A stretch of DNA of 64,000 nucleotides from an uncultured Oscillospiraceae bacterium. GTDB lineage: Bacteria; Bacillota; Clostridia; Oscillospirales; Oscillospiraceae. Numbering within the stretch: position 1 is the first letter of the stretch; the number at the start of each line of letters is the position of its first letter. The position numbers and the translations under genes were made by a program. Positions 8,600 through 17,416 of this stretch are shown one piece after another. The notes beneath the pieces were generated by a model, which worked only from the letters and a program-made list of their open reading frames with translations, did no database searches and had not been told where the DNA came from. Location of the stretch: positions 26,741 through 90,740 of the forward strand of contig CAAEUZ010000099.1 in the NCBI GenBank assembly GCA_900759385.1, written 5' to 3'.

Positions 8600-9781
8600 A
8601 TGGAACTCGACCATCTGAAAAAGTTAGGCTTTGGGACCCTGCACCTGCCGATACTTGACCCAAAGGATCAGTCATCATTCGACTATGCCGCGCTCAACAG
8701 GGAAATAGATATGTTCCTGGATCACGGCTTTACTTATTTTGATACTTCGTACATTTATCATGACCGCAAGTCTGAGATAGCGCTGCGGGAATCTCTTGTA
8801 AAGAGGCATCCGAGGGATTCGTACATACTTTCGGACAAACTGCCGGTAAAGTTCATGAACAAGAAAGAAGATATTGAGAGTATCTTCAATGAACAGCTGG
8901 GGAAGTGCGGAGTAGATCATTTTGATTATTACTTGTTGCACAGCATCAATTCCAACGCATACGACAATATCAATGAATGGGGCGCCTTTGACTTCCTGCT
9001 CAAGAAGAAATCGGAAGGCTTTTTCAGGGAACTGGGTGTTTCGTTGCATGACAGGCCTGAGTTTTTGGAGAGGGTTTTGCGGGAACATCCTGAGATAGAT
9101 TTTGTCGTTCTGCAGCTGAACTTTGTAGACTGGGACAATAAAATGATTAACTCCAGGGAAATACACCGTATTGCCCGCAAATATGACAAGCCAATCGTTG
9201 TAATGCAGCCGTGCAAAGGGGGGACCCTGCTCAATAACCTTCCGGAAGAAGCAGTTCGGCTGATGAAGGAATATGCACCGGAAGCAAGCATCGCATCCTG
9301 GGCACTTCGTTTCGCTGCAAGCCAGGAAGGTGTGCGCGTTGTTTTGAGCAGTTATCCTGAACCGTGGATGCTCGAAGAAAACATTTCAACGATGGAGAAT
9401 TTCAAACCTCTTAATGAGGATGAATACAGAATCCTTGACAGAGTCAGCGAAATAATCCGGGAAAACACGGCAATACCTTGCAGCGGCTGCAAGTACTGTG
9501 TCTTGGAATGCCCGAAGCATATACCTATAGATGAATATTTTGCGCTTTACAACGATGCTGTGCGCAATGCAAAAAGCACCTATGACAGCCCGTTCCAGTC
9601 AAGCTCGGACATTTATTACATGAATATTTCTATGAACCATGGAAAGGCGGGAGACTGCATTGGCTGCCGTAGGTGCGAAAGAACCTGTCCGCAGGGACTG
9701 AAAATCACAGACTACCTGAAGCTGGTTTCTGCGAGATTTGACAATTTTGACTTAAACAGTGCCCTCAAGCCCAAAGAGTGA
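8600..9781 (+). CDS. Aldo/keto reductase with C-terminal two-cluster ferredoxin domain
   Basis: 393 residues from the ATG preceded by AAAGGAG; an ATG 24 nt upstream has no ribosome binding site. Residues 1-280 form the aldo/keto reductase barrel, with DTSYIYHDRKSE (Asp/Tyr of the active site near 47), ILSDKLP (Lys) and YLLHSIN (His). Residues 290-370 carry two cysteine clusters, PCSGCKYCVLECPKH and DCIGCRRCERTCPQG, of the 4Fe-4S type. Such proteins may exchange electrons between ferredoxin and a carbonyl substrate. The operon position suggests it handles the same substrate family as the alcohol dehydrogenases. Confidence 0.88.
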   Translation: MELDHLKKLGFGTLHLPILDPKDQSSFDYAALNREIDMFLDHGFTYFDTSYIYHDRKSEIALRESLVKRHPRDSYILSDKLPVKFMNKKEDIESIFNEQLGKCGVDHFDYYLLHSINSNAYDNINEWGAFDFLLKKKSEGFFRELGVSLHDRPEFLERVLREHPEIDFVVLQLNFVDWDNKMINSREIHRIARKYDKPIVVMQPCKGGTLLNNLPEEAVRLMKEYAPEASIASWALRFAASQEGVRVVLSSYPEPWMLEENISTMENFKPLNEDEYRILDRVSEIIRENTAIPCSGCKYCVLECPKHIPIDEYFALYNDAVRNAKSTYDSPFQSSSDIYYMNISMNHGKAGDCIGCRRCERTCPQGLKITDYLKLVSARFDNFDLNSALKPKE

Positions 9782-9790
9782 GGTGATAAA

Positions 9791-10180
9791 ATGCTAAAGG
9801 TTGATAAGCGAACGGAATTAGAGGACTTTTCAGATGTTCTTTCCGCCTTCGCGGCGCTTGGGTTCAAAGATGTTGACTTTGGATCAGAGTTTGAGACGAT
9901 GTATAAAGACTACCATTGGGTCCTTATGCCGCATGCCGCCGCTGTAACAAGGCTGTATGCCATACCGCCTGAAAACGAACTGCTCAAACGCCCTTGGGAC
10001 AGTTGGTATTTCCTGAACGGTGCTCCGACGCACCATGTGCACCTGGCCTGGAAGCCGGATGACAACTGGATACCGTGGATACAGAAAGGGCATACGCCGG
10101 AATGTCCGGATGAGCTGACGGACATTCAGTGGTTCTGGTATGCGCCGACGTCAATGATACCATCTATGCTGATGAAATAA
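9791..10180 (+). CDS. Unrecognised tryptophan-rich 129-residue protein
   Basis: Starts 10 bp after the aldo/keto reductase, behind GAGGTG, and ends 16 bp before the MFS gene, so it is an operon member. No signal peptide or membrane helix. The C-terminal two thirds are rich in Trp, Tyr, Pro and His (KRPWDSWYFLNGAPTHHVHL, KPDDNWIPWIQKGH, DIQWFWYAPTSM). The clustered His and Trp could form a metal or aromatic ligand site. I do not recognise a family; an enzyme or a substrate-binding accessory of the pathway are both possible. Confidence 0.75.
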   Translation: MLKVDKRTELEDFSDVLSAFAALGFKDVDFGSEFETMYKDYHWVLMPHAAAVTRLYAIPPENELLKRPWDSWYFLNGAPTHHVHLAWKPDDNWIPWIQKGHTPECPDELTDIQWFWYAPTSMIPSMLMK

Positions 10181-10196
10181 AAAGAGAGGTAATAAA

Positions 10197-11474
10197 ATGG
10201 AAAAGACCCTGAAAAAGAGCGGTAAATATGCATGGCTGATACTTTTTTTCCTCGCATTGAGCTCATACGCCGCCATAGGTACGGTTTCAACGTCCTTTTC
10301 TAACAACCTTCCGTATCTCATGGACGAACTGGGGATAACAAATGCGCAGAGTTCGATGCTGCTGAGCATTAAGACTGCGGCACAGGTTATAACTATGCTC
10401 CTTTGCATTCCGATACTTCAGAAGATATCGGCCCGCATAATGATTACAATCGGTCTGCTTGTAACCGCGATAGGTTGTTTTATTTTCACTTTTGCCACCA
10501 GCTATTCCACTTGCTGTGTCGCAGTGTTTCTGCTCGGCGTGAGTTATGGCTGGTCCGGAATGACCACCTTGAGTACCATTGCGCGAAATTGGTTCGTGAA
10601 GCATCGCGCCTTGTCTCTCGGTATACTGACGGCGGCAACCGGTGTGGCTGGTACGATCAATCCGCAGGTTATACTCTTCCTCATAAGGACCGGCGGCATT
10701 AACCTCAACTTCACTGTAACAGGGATCTTCTTTGTCGTCTGCGGCGTGCTCATTTTCCTCTTCGTCCGCGACCAGCCCCAAGATCTTGGCTATATGCCCC
10801 TCGGCGCGGAGAACGTCTCTGCCGCTGCAGTCGAAGGCGATGATGTGCAGCTTGAAGAAAAGTCAAAGTATGCCCCGACCATACTCTGCCATGTGCTTAT
10901 GCTTATATTTATTTGCTGCCTTGGCGGATTCAACTATGCGGCGTGGTCTCACTTTGCCCAGCTATATGATGCCGCAGGATGGAGCGATACAGATGTTGCA
11001 AACCTTATGAGCATAGCTTCGTTCCTGCTCATTATAACCAAGATAGCCTTCGGACTTATATCTGATAAATTCTCAGCGCAGAAAACTGCCTGGATATTCT
11101 TTGGATGCTGCTTCATATCCATGCTTATGAGCTGGCAGCTGGCCGGGGTGAAGAATTACTTCCTGCAGATACTCAATTTCGCTATCTATTCTATTGGCGG
11201 CGTGCTTGGAACTACGGGTATATCGGTTTATGCCATAGATATGTCCAATCGGAAAACTTACAAGACCATCAATTCGATATATGTACCGGCTTACAGCGTT
11301 GGCGGCATGATTGTCAGCCCCTTCATGGGGGAAATCGCGGATATGACCGGCGGATATGGTCCTGGATATGCTATACTGGCCGTACTTTGCGTAGTCGGTT
11401 ACATTTGTACAATGATTGCATATAAGCTCGCTGAGCACAACAGAAAGAAGCTTGACGCAGCGCAAAAAGCTTGA
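10197..11474 (+). CDS. MFS transporter
   Basis: A 425-residue carrier with 12 predicted helices in two halves joined by a hydrophilic loop near residues 200-225 (LGAENVSAAAVEGDDVQLEE). The loop 8-9 region shows GLISDKFSAQKT, and the first half GVSYGWSGMTTLSTIARNWF, like oxalate/formate-antiporter-family MFS proteins that exchange small carboxylates. RBS GAGAGG. It is the last gene of this operon, followed by a strong terminator. The substrate may be the pathway's acid or its end product. Confidence 0.85.
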   Translation: MEKTLKKSGKYAWLILFFLALSSYAAIGTVSTSFSNNLPYLMDELGITNAQSSMLLSIKTAAQVITMLLCIPILQKISARIMITIGLLVTAIGCFIFTFATSYSTCCVAVFLLGVSYGWSGMTTLSTIARNWFVKHRALSLGILTAATGVAGTINPQVILFLIRTGGINLNFTVTGIFFVVCGVLIFLFVRDQPQDLGYMPLGAENVSAAAVEGDDVQLEEKSKYAPTILCHVLMLIFICCLGGFNYAAWSHFAQLYDAAGWSDTDVANLMSIASFLLIITKIAFGLISDKFSAQKTAWIFFGCCFISMLMSWQLAGVKNYFLQILNFAIYSIGGVLGTTGISVYAIDMSNRKTYKTINSIYVPAYSVGGMIVSPFMGEIADMTGGYGPGYAILAVLCVVGYICTMIAYKLAEHNRKKLDAAQKA

Positions 11475-11550
11475 TGCATCCAATACGCCTCAACGAATCA
11501 TAGAATATATAAAAAATAATATACGTCGGATCATTTGCAAAACTGTGTAA

Positions 11551-11594
11551 TGTCCGGGCCCTGAAGCGAAAAGCTGGGGCCCGGACATTTTGCT
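11551..11594 (+). terminator. Rho-independent terminator after the MFS gene
   Basis: Ten-base perfect arms, GTCCGGGCCC (11552-11561) and GGGCCCGGAC (11577-11586), followed by ATTTTGCTTT. The 11475-11814 gap holds this terminator, the next promoter and its leader, and no gene. Confidence 0.85.
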
Positions 11595-11678
11595 TTCTGA
11601 CCGCGGCTGTGTGCAGCGCAAGCACATCACCGCGCTTTCTGCTTGTTGCAATATGACTTAATCAACTTAAAATTAATG

Positions 11679-11707
11679 TTGACAAATAATAAAGGATATT
11701 TTAATAT
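11679..11707 (+). promoter_or_regulatory. Promoter of the acyl-CoA synthetase gene
   Basis: -35 TTGACA (11679-11684), exact 17-bp spacer, -10 TAATAT (11702-11707). The predicted leader is about 100 nt long before the ATG at 11815. It contains GTTTT and AAAAC arms near its ends that could close a structure. Confidence 0.7.
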
Positions 11708-11814
11708 ATAATCAAAGTTTTATTAGCGGCTGCACGGCACATAGATCCATACGCACAGCTGTGGCTGCAAGGTAGTTGTGCGGACTGGAAAACATGAATC
11801 AAAGGAGAATACCC

Positions 11815-13950
11815 ATGGACAACAGGGAATTGGACAGTCTCTTCAGTCCGATAGGCGTGGCCGTTTATGGTGCCTCCAGCAACCCTAACAAGCTTGGGGG
11901 GAGGCCTGTCCGCAATCTGCTGGAGCAGGGGTATCCACATGGCATTTATCCCATAAATCCTAATTACGCCGAAATCCAGGGCCTTCGCTGTTATGCGCGG
12001 GTTCAGGACATCGGCAAGCGTGTGGATGCTGCTGTAATTATGGTGCGGGCGGAGGACATCCCGGCGGCGGTGGAGGACTGCTGCGCTGCAGGAGTAAAGT
12101 TGGGAATTATCCTGTCTTCTGGATTCGGTGAGCTCGGTGAAGAGGGCAAGAAGGCTCAGAGGCAGGTTGCTGCGTATGCCGCCGGACATGGTATGAGACT
12201 CATAGGCCCGAACTGCCTTGGTATCGTCAACTTTACGAACAACACCCCTCTGACCTTTTCAGTTGCGCTGCTGGATAAAGCGCGCAGCGGCGGGAACATG
12301 GCCATAGTTTCCCAGAGCGGGGCTTTTGGCTCACATTTGTACGGGCTGGCACGGACCATGGGCATATCATTGTCTTACTGGTTTACTACGGGCAACGAGG
12401 CGGACCTCCAGTTCAACGACTGTCTCAACTGGCTGGCGGACAAGCCGGAAGTAAAGTCTGTGGCGGGGTACATGGAGGACGCGCGCGACGGGCAGAAGCT
12501 GATTGCCGCACTGGACGCATGCCGCGAGCACAGCAAGCCGGTCACACTCCTGAAGGTAGGCAAAACTGAACTGGGTTCAAGGGCGGCGTCATCGCATACC
12601 GGCGCTCTGGCGGGGAACGCAGCGGTATATCGTGCGGTATTCAGGCAGAAGAACGTAATACAGGCCGAGGATGTTTATGAATTGCTGGACTTTTCCAGCT
12701 TTTGTGCCAACACCAAGCCCGTTGGGCAGGCGCGCGTGGCAATTGTAACAGTGTCAGGCGGTGTCGGAGTGCTGCATGCAGACAAGTGCGACGAGTGCGG
12801 CATACCCGTTGCCGTGCTCTCGGATGAAACAAAGAAGAAAATACGCTCCGCCATACCGGCCTTCGGCTCCGCCGAAAACCCAATAGACGTTACGGCGCAG
12901 ACAATTACTAAAGAAAACGGCCTGGTCGCCCCTCTGTCATATTGCATGGAAGACGAAAACGTCGACGTAGTAATGATGTACCTCGCAATGTACAAGTCTG
13001 CCGGAGAGCGCATTGCAAAGCAATTTATAGAAGTGGTAGAAAAGTATGACAAGCCGCTAATTGTCACCTGGATGGCCGGCCCCGAAGACGCCAAAAACCT
13101 CATGCGTGAGCACGGCATACTGGTGTTTGATGAGCCGGTGCGAGCGGTAAAAAGCTTGGGTGCATACCACGCATACATCAGGGGCCAAGAGCGCTATCGC
13201 TCGCGTGCGCGAAGCGGTGAAATTGAATTACCGGAGCTTAACGCGGCAGACATAGCCGGGCTCAAGGCATGGCTGAAAGAGCGCAGCAAAGGAACAAAGG
13301 GTCTCTCAGAATATGAATCCCGCCGTGTTCTGGGGACGTTTGGTTTTCCGCTGGTTCCCGGTGGTCTGGCGGAAACCGCCGAAGATGCAGTACGTATAGC
13401 GGGGGAAATAGGCTATCCCGTCGTTATGAAGATCGACTCCCCGCATGTGCTCCACAAGTCCGATGTAGGCGGTGTGCTGCTTAATGTGATGGATGAGAAC
13501 GATGTCAGGGCCGGCTTTGAAGCTATTATGTCCAATGTGGCAAAAGCGCTTGGTGAGCTCCCGCCGGTAAACGGAGTCCTTGTGGAAAAAATGGAAAAGG
13601 CGGAGACAGAGCTCCTGATCGGCATGCAGACCGACCCGCTTTTCGGACCTACAATAGCCTTTGGCGTTGGGGGCATTTTTGTTGAGGTGCTCAAGGAAAT
13701 ATCCCTGCGTGTGGCGCCGTTGAGCGAGGACGACGCATACGACATGCTGTCAGAGCTTAAAGGTGCCAAGCTGCTGGACGGCGCCCGAGGGAAACCGCCG
13801 TGCGACAAAAAATCGGTGTGCCGCGCCATATTGTGCCTCTCGCGCATGGCCACCGAGCTTAGCGGTATTGTCAGGGAAGTCGATATTAATCCGCTTTTTG
13901 CCTTCACAGACGGCGTGCGAGCCGGCGATGCGCTCGTGGTGCTGGAATAA
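11815..13950 (+). CDS. Acyl-CoA synthetase, ADP-forming (acetate--CoA ligase type)
   Basis: 711 residues, fusing the alpha and beta parts. N-terminal CoA-binding domain (SPIGVAVYGASSNPNKLGG), the SucD-like part with SQSGAFGSH and the catalytic-loop SSHTGALAGN near 258 (His carries the phosphate in this family), then an ATP-grasp domain from about 490 (GYPVVMKIDSPHVLHKSDVG). The reaction is acyl-CoA + ADP + Pi giving acid + CoA + ATP, the energy-yielding end of peptide and hydroxy-acid fermentation in anaerobes. The ATG at 11815 has AAAGGAG in front; starts further upstream do not. With KorDABC nearby it likely takes up the CoA ester made by that enzyme. Confidence 0.9.
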   Translation: MDNRELDSLFSPIGVAVYGASSNPNKLGGRPVRNLLEQGYPHGIYPINPNYAEIQGLRCYARVQDIGKRVDAAVIMVRAEDIPAAVEDCCAAGVKLGIILSSGFGELGEEGKKAQRQVAAYAAGHGMRLIGPNCLGIVNFTNNTPLTFSVALLDKARSGGNMAIVSQSGAFGSHLYGLARTMGISLSYWFTTGNEADLQFNDCLNWLADKPEVKSVAGYMEDARDGQKLIAALDACREHSKPVTLLKVGKTELGSRAASSHTGALAGNAAVYRAVFRQKNVIQAEDVYELLDFSSFCANTKPVGQARVAIVTVSGGVGVLHADKCDECGIPVAVLSDETKKKIRSAIPAFGSAENPIDVTAQTITKENGLVAPLSYCMEDENVDVVMMYLAMYKSAGERIAKQFIEVVEKYDKPLIVTWMAGPEDAKNLMREHGILVFDEPVRAVKSLGAYHAYIRGQERYRSRARSGEIELPELNAADIAGLKAWLKERSKGTKGLSEYESRRVLGTFGFPLVPGGLAETAEDAVRIAGEIGYPVVMKIDSPHVLHKSDVGGVLLNVMDENDVRAGFEAIMSNVAKALGELPPVNGVLVEKMEKAETELLIGMQTDPLFGPTIAFGVGGIFVEVLKEISLRVAPLSEDDAYDMLSELKGAKLLDGARGKPPCDKKSVCRAILCLSRMATELSGIVREVDINPLFAFTDGVRAGDALVVLE

Positions 13951-13971
13951 TAAACCCAAAAGAAATATTAA

Positions 13972-14011
13972 GTCCCTGCTGCGGCTTGCCGCAGCAGGGA
14001 CCTGCTTTTTC
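13972..14011 (+). terminator. Terminator after the acyl-CoA synthetase gene
   Basis: A 13-bp perfect stem (GTCCCTGCTGCGG paired with CCGCAGCAGGGAC, loop CTTG), then CTGCTTTTT. It lies between convergent genes. Confidence 0.85.
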
Positions 14012-14018
14012 AGCTACG

Positions 14019-14807
14019 TTAACGCAGTATGGTCCGATGGTATCCCAAATCAAGCGAAATCTGCATGGCAGTGCGCTTGACTTCTTCTATCAGCAATTCG
14101 CCTTCGCTCTCAAAGCGTTCCAGCGGGCACCTTGATATACTTATGGAGCAGATAGTCTCATTCTTGGCATCGAGCACCGGCGCGGAAATACAGACGTTTC
14201 CGGGGACAAACTCCTCAATGTCTGTGGCGTAACCCTGCTCGCGCACCATCTCCAGCTCATCCATGAGCTTTTCCGGGGAGGTGATGGTCTTGCTCGTAAA
14301 TGAGTAAAGCTCAGAAGAGGAAATATACTCACGCGCGGTTTCCTTGCTCAGTGCAGCTAAGAGCACTTTTCCGGATGCGCTCAGATGTGCGGGGAGCAGG
14401 TAGCCGTTGACATGCCTAGGAACTAGGCTGCGATCTTTTGAAGCTATCACCAAAGCGGTCATGGGCGGCTTGAAGACGCAAATGTTTATCCGCATGTGGA
14501 ACTTCTCAAAAAGCGCGATAGCATAGTCCTCGGTGTATATAAGGAACGGATAAAGACGAGGGTAATTGTGTCCAGTGACATAAAACCGGTAGCCTATGTG
14601 ATATCTCCCGCTTTCGGGGTCTTTTTCCAGACACTCCTGAGCCACAAGAGAATTCACTATAGAGTAGGCGGTGGGCTTGCTCACCTTTAGCTCCTCTGCG
14701 ATTTCATTTACAGTCATGGAAACGCAGGAGGTCGCTATTGATGTCAAAAACTCCAGCGTTCTTGACAGAGTCTGCTGTTCAGACGCGCCTTTTTCTTTTG
14801 CCGTCAT
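14019..14807 (-). CDS. IclR-family transcriptional regulator
   Basis: 262 residues. The N-terminal winged helix-turn-helix (MTVNEIAEELKVSKPTAYSI) is followed by an IclR effector domain with the family's conserved stretch HLSASGKVLLAALSKE, and VCISAPVLDAKNETICSISI near the C-terminus. AAGGAGG precedes the ATG. It is divergent from KorDABC and convergent with the acyl-CoA synthetase gene, so it probably controls both flanking units. IclR proteins commonly sense small carboxylic acids of the pathway they control. Confidence 0.9.
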   Translation of the reverse strand: MTAKEKGASEQQTLSRTLEFLTSIATSCVSMTVNEIAEELKVSKPTAYSIVNSLVAQECLEKDPESGRYHIGYRFYVTGHNYPRLYPFLIYTEDYAIALFEKFHMRINICVFKPPMTALVIASKDRSLVPRHVNGYLLPAHLSASGKVLLAALSKETAREYISSSELYSFTSKTITSPEKLMDELEMVREQGYATDIEEFVPGNVCISAPVLDAKNETICSISISRCPLERFESEGELLIEEVKRTAMQISLDLGYHRTILR

Positions 14808-15044
14808 GATATACCTCCTTGCCGCGAAGTCAAACAGTGTTTATTTCCAGTACAGCTTATAGCAAAAGCTAATGTTTGTCAAGCTGACGGAGCACTGATT
14901 TTCACAAACTATTAAATTATTTTTAATCACCATTAAATAGGCAAGCGATGAATATGGCAATTTGCCGGTCAAAAGCGGCCGACATCGCGGCGGGGCTTGG
15001 GCGATATGACCAAATGCAAAAACTAATTATTATATAATTTACTG

Positions 15045-15073
15045 AAATATAAAAATAACGTTATTTTATATTT
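15045..15073. promoter_or_regulatory. 29-bp near-perfect palindrome, candidate operator of the kor operon
   Basis: AAATATAAAA(A)TAAC joined to GTTATTTTATATTT, centred on ACGT at 15058-15061; the only departure from symmetry is one extra A. It lies roughly 40 bp upstream of the probable transcription start of korDABC. A site for the adjacent IclR regulator is the simplest reading; this is inferred. Confidence 0.5.
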
Positions 15074-15115
15074 AAAAATACTGGATATAGAGTTAAGTAT
15101 ATGTTATATTTAATA

Positions 15116-15231
15116 TGCAATATTTGCTTGGAGAGTAGCTTCACACCACTGAGGGCGTTGCAGCCGCCCGGAGTTTGACGTTATGGCGCACTGCTGACAG
15201 CCGTGCAGGCAGAGCATACCGGCAAATATGA
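15116..15231 (+). promoter_or_regulatory. Possible structured leader of the kor operon
   Basis: ATATTTGC near 15119 is complementary to GCAAATAT near 15223, which would close a stem around about 100 nt. Inside are smaller hairpins, GGGCG...CGCCC and GCAC...GTGC. I do not recognise a known riboswitch class. Confidence 0.3.
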
Positions 15232-15248
15232 AGCAGGAGGTTTTATCA

Positions 15249-15440
15249 ATGAAAGATATAAAAATAAACGAAAAATGGTGCAAAGGATGCGGTATCTGTG
15301 CCGATTTTTGTCCCAAGCATGTGTTTGATCACATACGCTTGGGGCTCAGACCGGTGCCGGCAAGAATTGCCGACTGCATTGGCTGTGGCATGTGTGAAGT
15401 GCGTTGCCCTGATTTCGCCATAACCCTTATCAAGGAATGA
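15249..15440 (+). CDS. korD: 2-oxoacid:ferredoxin oxidoreductase, ferredoxin (delta) subunit
   Basis: 63 residues with two 4Fe-4S motifs, WCKGCGICADFCPKHVF and DCIGCGMCEVRCPDFAI. The start is the ATG 9 nt after AGGAGG, not the one 21 nt upstream. It passes electrons from the KorAB active site to cellular ferredoxin. Only 12 nt separate it from korA, so the four subunits are one operon. Confidence 0.9.
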   Translation: MKDIKINEKWCKGCGICADFCPKHVFDHIRLGLRPVPARIADCIGCGMCEVRCPDFAITLIKE

Positions 15441-15452
15441 GAGGTGTTCTCT

Positions 15453-16601
15453 TTGAAAGAAGGAAAAGTTTGCTTTGATATGGGAAATCGTGCCATAACA
15501 GAGGGGGCCATAGCGGCTGGTGCACGATTCTATGCCGGCTATCCCATAACACCGTCCACAGAAATTGCAGAAATGTCGTCGGTACGCCTGCCACAGGTGG
15601 GCGGGACTTATATACAAATGGAGGATGAGATAGGCTCAATTGCAGCTGTTATCGGCGCATCAGCTGCCGGGTTTAAGTCCTATACTGCCACCAGCGGACC
15701 GGGCTTTTCTCTGATGCAGGAAAATATAGGCGTTGCGGTAAATGCTGAGCTCCCATGTGTCATCATAGACGTGCAGCGCTCCGGCCCCAGCACCGGTCTC
15801 GCTACAAAGGCCGCACAGGGAGATATTATGCAGGCCCGCTTCGGCACGCATGGTGACAGCGGACGCATAGCGCTGGCGCCGGCAAGTGTGCAGGAGTGCT
15901 ATGACTTCACCATCGAGGCCTTTAATCTGGCGGAAAAATACCGCACGCCGGTGGTACTGCTGGCCGACAAATACATTGCCCACCTGCGCGAGAGCTTTAC
16001 TATGTGGCATCCCGGGGAGGGGCAGCTCACCGAGCGCCGCCGACCCTCCTGTGCTTCGGAGGAGTACCGGCCTCACGGCTTTGAAAAGTACGCCGACGGC
16101 GTGGCGGAGCTGGCGGATTTCGGAGACGAGAAATACCTCACCCGCTTTACGTCATCTACCCATGACTCAATCGGCGAGCCATGCGGCAAAGCGGAAAACA
16201 CAATTAAGTTCCTCAACCACTACGTGGACAAGATTGAAAACAACATCGATGACATAGTCCGAACCCGCTCATTTGAGATGGATGACGCCGAATACGTGAT
16301 AATCGCATACGGCTGCTCGGTCCGCTCGGCGCTCGGCGCCATGGAACTCGGCCGCGAAGCGGGAAAGAAGATCGGCGTGCTGCAGATGATTACGGTGTGG
16401 CCGTTTCCAGAGAAACTCATAGCTGAGACCTGCGCCAAGGCAAAAGCGGTGGTCGTGCCAGAGCTTAATCTGGGACAGTATGTGCGCGAGGTAAGACGCG
16501 CAAACCGCAGCTCGACTCCGGTCATACCGGTAAACCGTATAGATACGGAGATAATTACCCCGCAGCAGATTCTGGCCGCATTTGAGGAGGCAAGCAAATG
16601 A
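15453..16601 (+). CDS. korA: 2-oxoacid:acceptor oxidoreductase, alpha subunit
   Basis: About 382 residues. The N-terminal pyrimidine-binding domain starts at GNRAITEGAIAAGARFYAG with YPITPSTEIAEMS, followed by the TSGPGFSLMQENIGVAVNAE segment and a C-terminal transketolase-like domain (GVLQMITVWPFPEKLI). I place the start at TTG 15453, because GAGAGGTG lies at the right distance and related proteins have about ten residues before GN; GTG at 15444 is the alternative. With KorB it decarboxylates a 2-oxoacid to acyl-CoA, CO2 and reduced ferredoxin. The choice between 2-oxoglutarate and other 2-oxoacids is not settled by sequence. Confidence 0.9.
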   Translation: MKEGKVCFDMGNRAITEGAIAAGARFYAGYPITPSTEIAEMSSVRLPQVGGTYIQMEDEIGSIAAVIGASAAGFKSYTATSGPGFSLMQENIGVAVNAELPCVIIDVQRSGPSTGLATKAAQGDIMQARFGTHGDSGRIALAPASVQECYDFTIEAFNLAEKYRTPVVLLADKYIAHLRESFTMWHPGEGQLTERRRPSCASEEYRPHGFEKYADGVAELADFGDEKYLTRFTSSTHDSIGEPCGKAENTIKFLNHYVDKIENNIDDIVRTRSFEMDDAEYVIIAYGCSVRSALGAMELGREAGKKIGVLQMITVWPFPEKLIAETCAKAKAVVVPELNLGQYVREVRRANRSSTPVIPVNRIDTEIITPQQILAAFEEASK

Positions 16602-17416
16602 GCTATCTTGACTATCTGAACACCAGACGCTTTCCCCACAAAATGTGCTCCGGATGCGGCCACGGAATGGTTATGGGCGCGGTCGCTAGAGCGCTGGAGG
16701 AGCTGGACATTGATCCCCACAAGCTTGTGGCTGTCTCCGGTATAGGCTGTGCCTCGCGGCTTGACGGCTATCTGAACTGCAACTCGTTCCACGGCACCCA
16801 CGGCCGCTCACTGGCGTTCGCAACAGGGATCAAAACCGCAAAACCGGAACTCACCGTAATTTGTGCCTGCGGTGACGGTGACGGTGCAACAATAGGCGGC
16901 AACCACCTTATACACGCGGCCAGACGCAATGTGGATATAACTGTAATTCTCATGAACAACTGCAATTATGGCACTACCGGCGGCCAGTACTCGTCCACCA
17001 CACCCGAGGGCAGCATAACTGCCACCAGTGTATACGGCCACATAGAGCGTGGGCTGGACGTCTGCTCGCTTGCCATAGCTGCGGGAGCCACTTATGTGGC
17101 GCGGGCGACCTGCGACAATGTGCTGCAGGCCAAGACATATATAGTGGAAGGCGTCCGGCACAAAGGCTTTTCTCTTATAGAAGTCCTCTCACCGTGCCCA
17201 ACACACTTTGGGAAAAACAACTCTTATGCCAGGCCCTCAGATATGATACGGGCACTGAAAGAGGTGACCTATCCTGTGTCTAGGGCTGACAGTATGAGTG
17301 ATGAGGAGCGGAAGGGAAAGCTGGCGCTTGGACGTCTCGTGTGCGATGATACGCAGCAGGACTACAGCACCAAATACGACGCCCTGCGCAACTTGGCGTG
17401 CAAGGAGGAGAATTAA
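16598..17416 (+). CDS. korB: 2-oxoacid:acceptor oxidoreductase, beta subunit (thiamine diphosphate binding)
   Basis: 272 residues, overlapping korA by ATGA. Shows the CSGCGHG cysteine pair near residue 15 and the thiamine-diphosphate/Mg motif GDGDGATIGG...NNCNYGTTGGQ around residues 93-130. This subunit holds the cofactor that attacks the 2-oxoacid carbonyl. The next gene starts directly after the stop codon, so expression is tightly coupled. Confidence 0.92.
   Translation: MSYLDYLNTRRFPHKMCSGCGHGMVMGAVARALEELDIDPHKLVAVSGIGCASRLDGYLNCNSFHGTHGRSLAFATGIKTAKPELTVICACGDGDGATIGGNHLIHAARRNVDITVILMNNCNYGTTGGQYSSTTPEGSITATSVYGHIERGLDVCSLAIAAGATYVARATCDNVLQAKTYIVEGVRHKGFSLIEVLSPCPTHFGKNNSYARPSDMIRALKEVTYPVSRADSMSDEERKGKLALGRLVCDDTQQDYSTKYDALRNLACKEEN

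Larger units (their letters stand above)
14808..15248. other. AT-rich divergent regulatory region between IclR and kor genes
   Basis: 441 bp without a gene. From about 14870 to 15120 it is very AT-rich (runs such as TTAAATTATTTTTAA) in contrast to its surroundings. It contains a long palindrome (15045-15073), promoter-like TATATT boxes around 15105, and a GC-richer leader ahead of the ferredoxin subunit gene. The IclR promoter must also lie here, but I could not single out one pair of boxes. Confidence 0.6.

Noticed and set aside
9791..10180. The Trp-rich gene as a pseudogene
   Set aside because: Intact frame, own ribosome binding site and close operon spacing.
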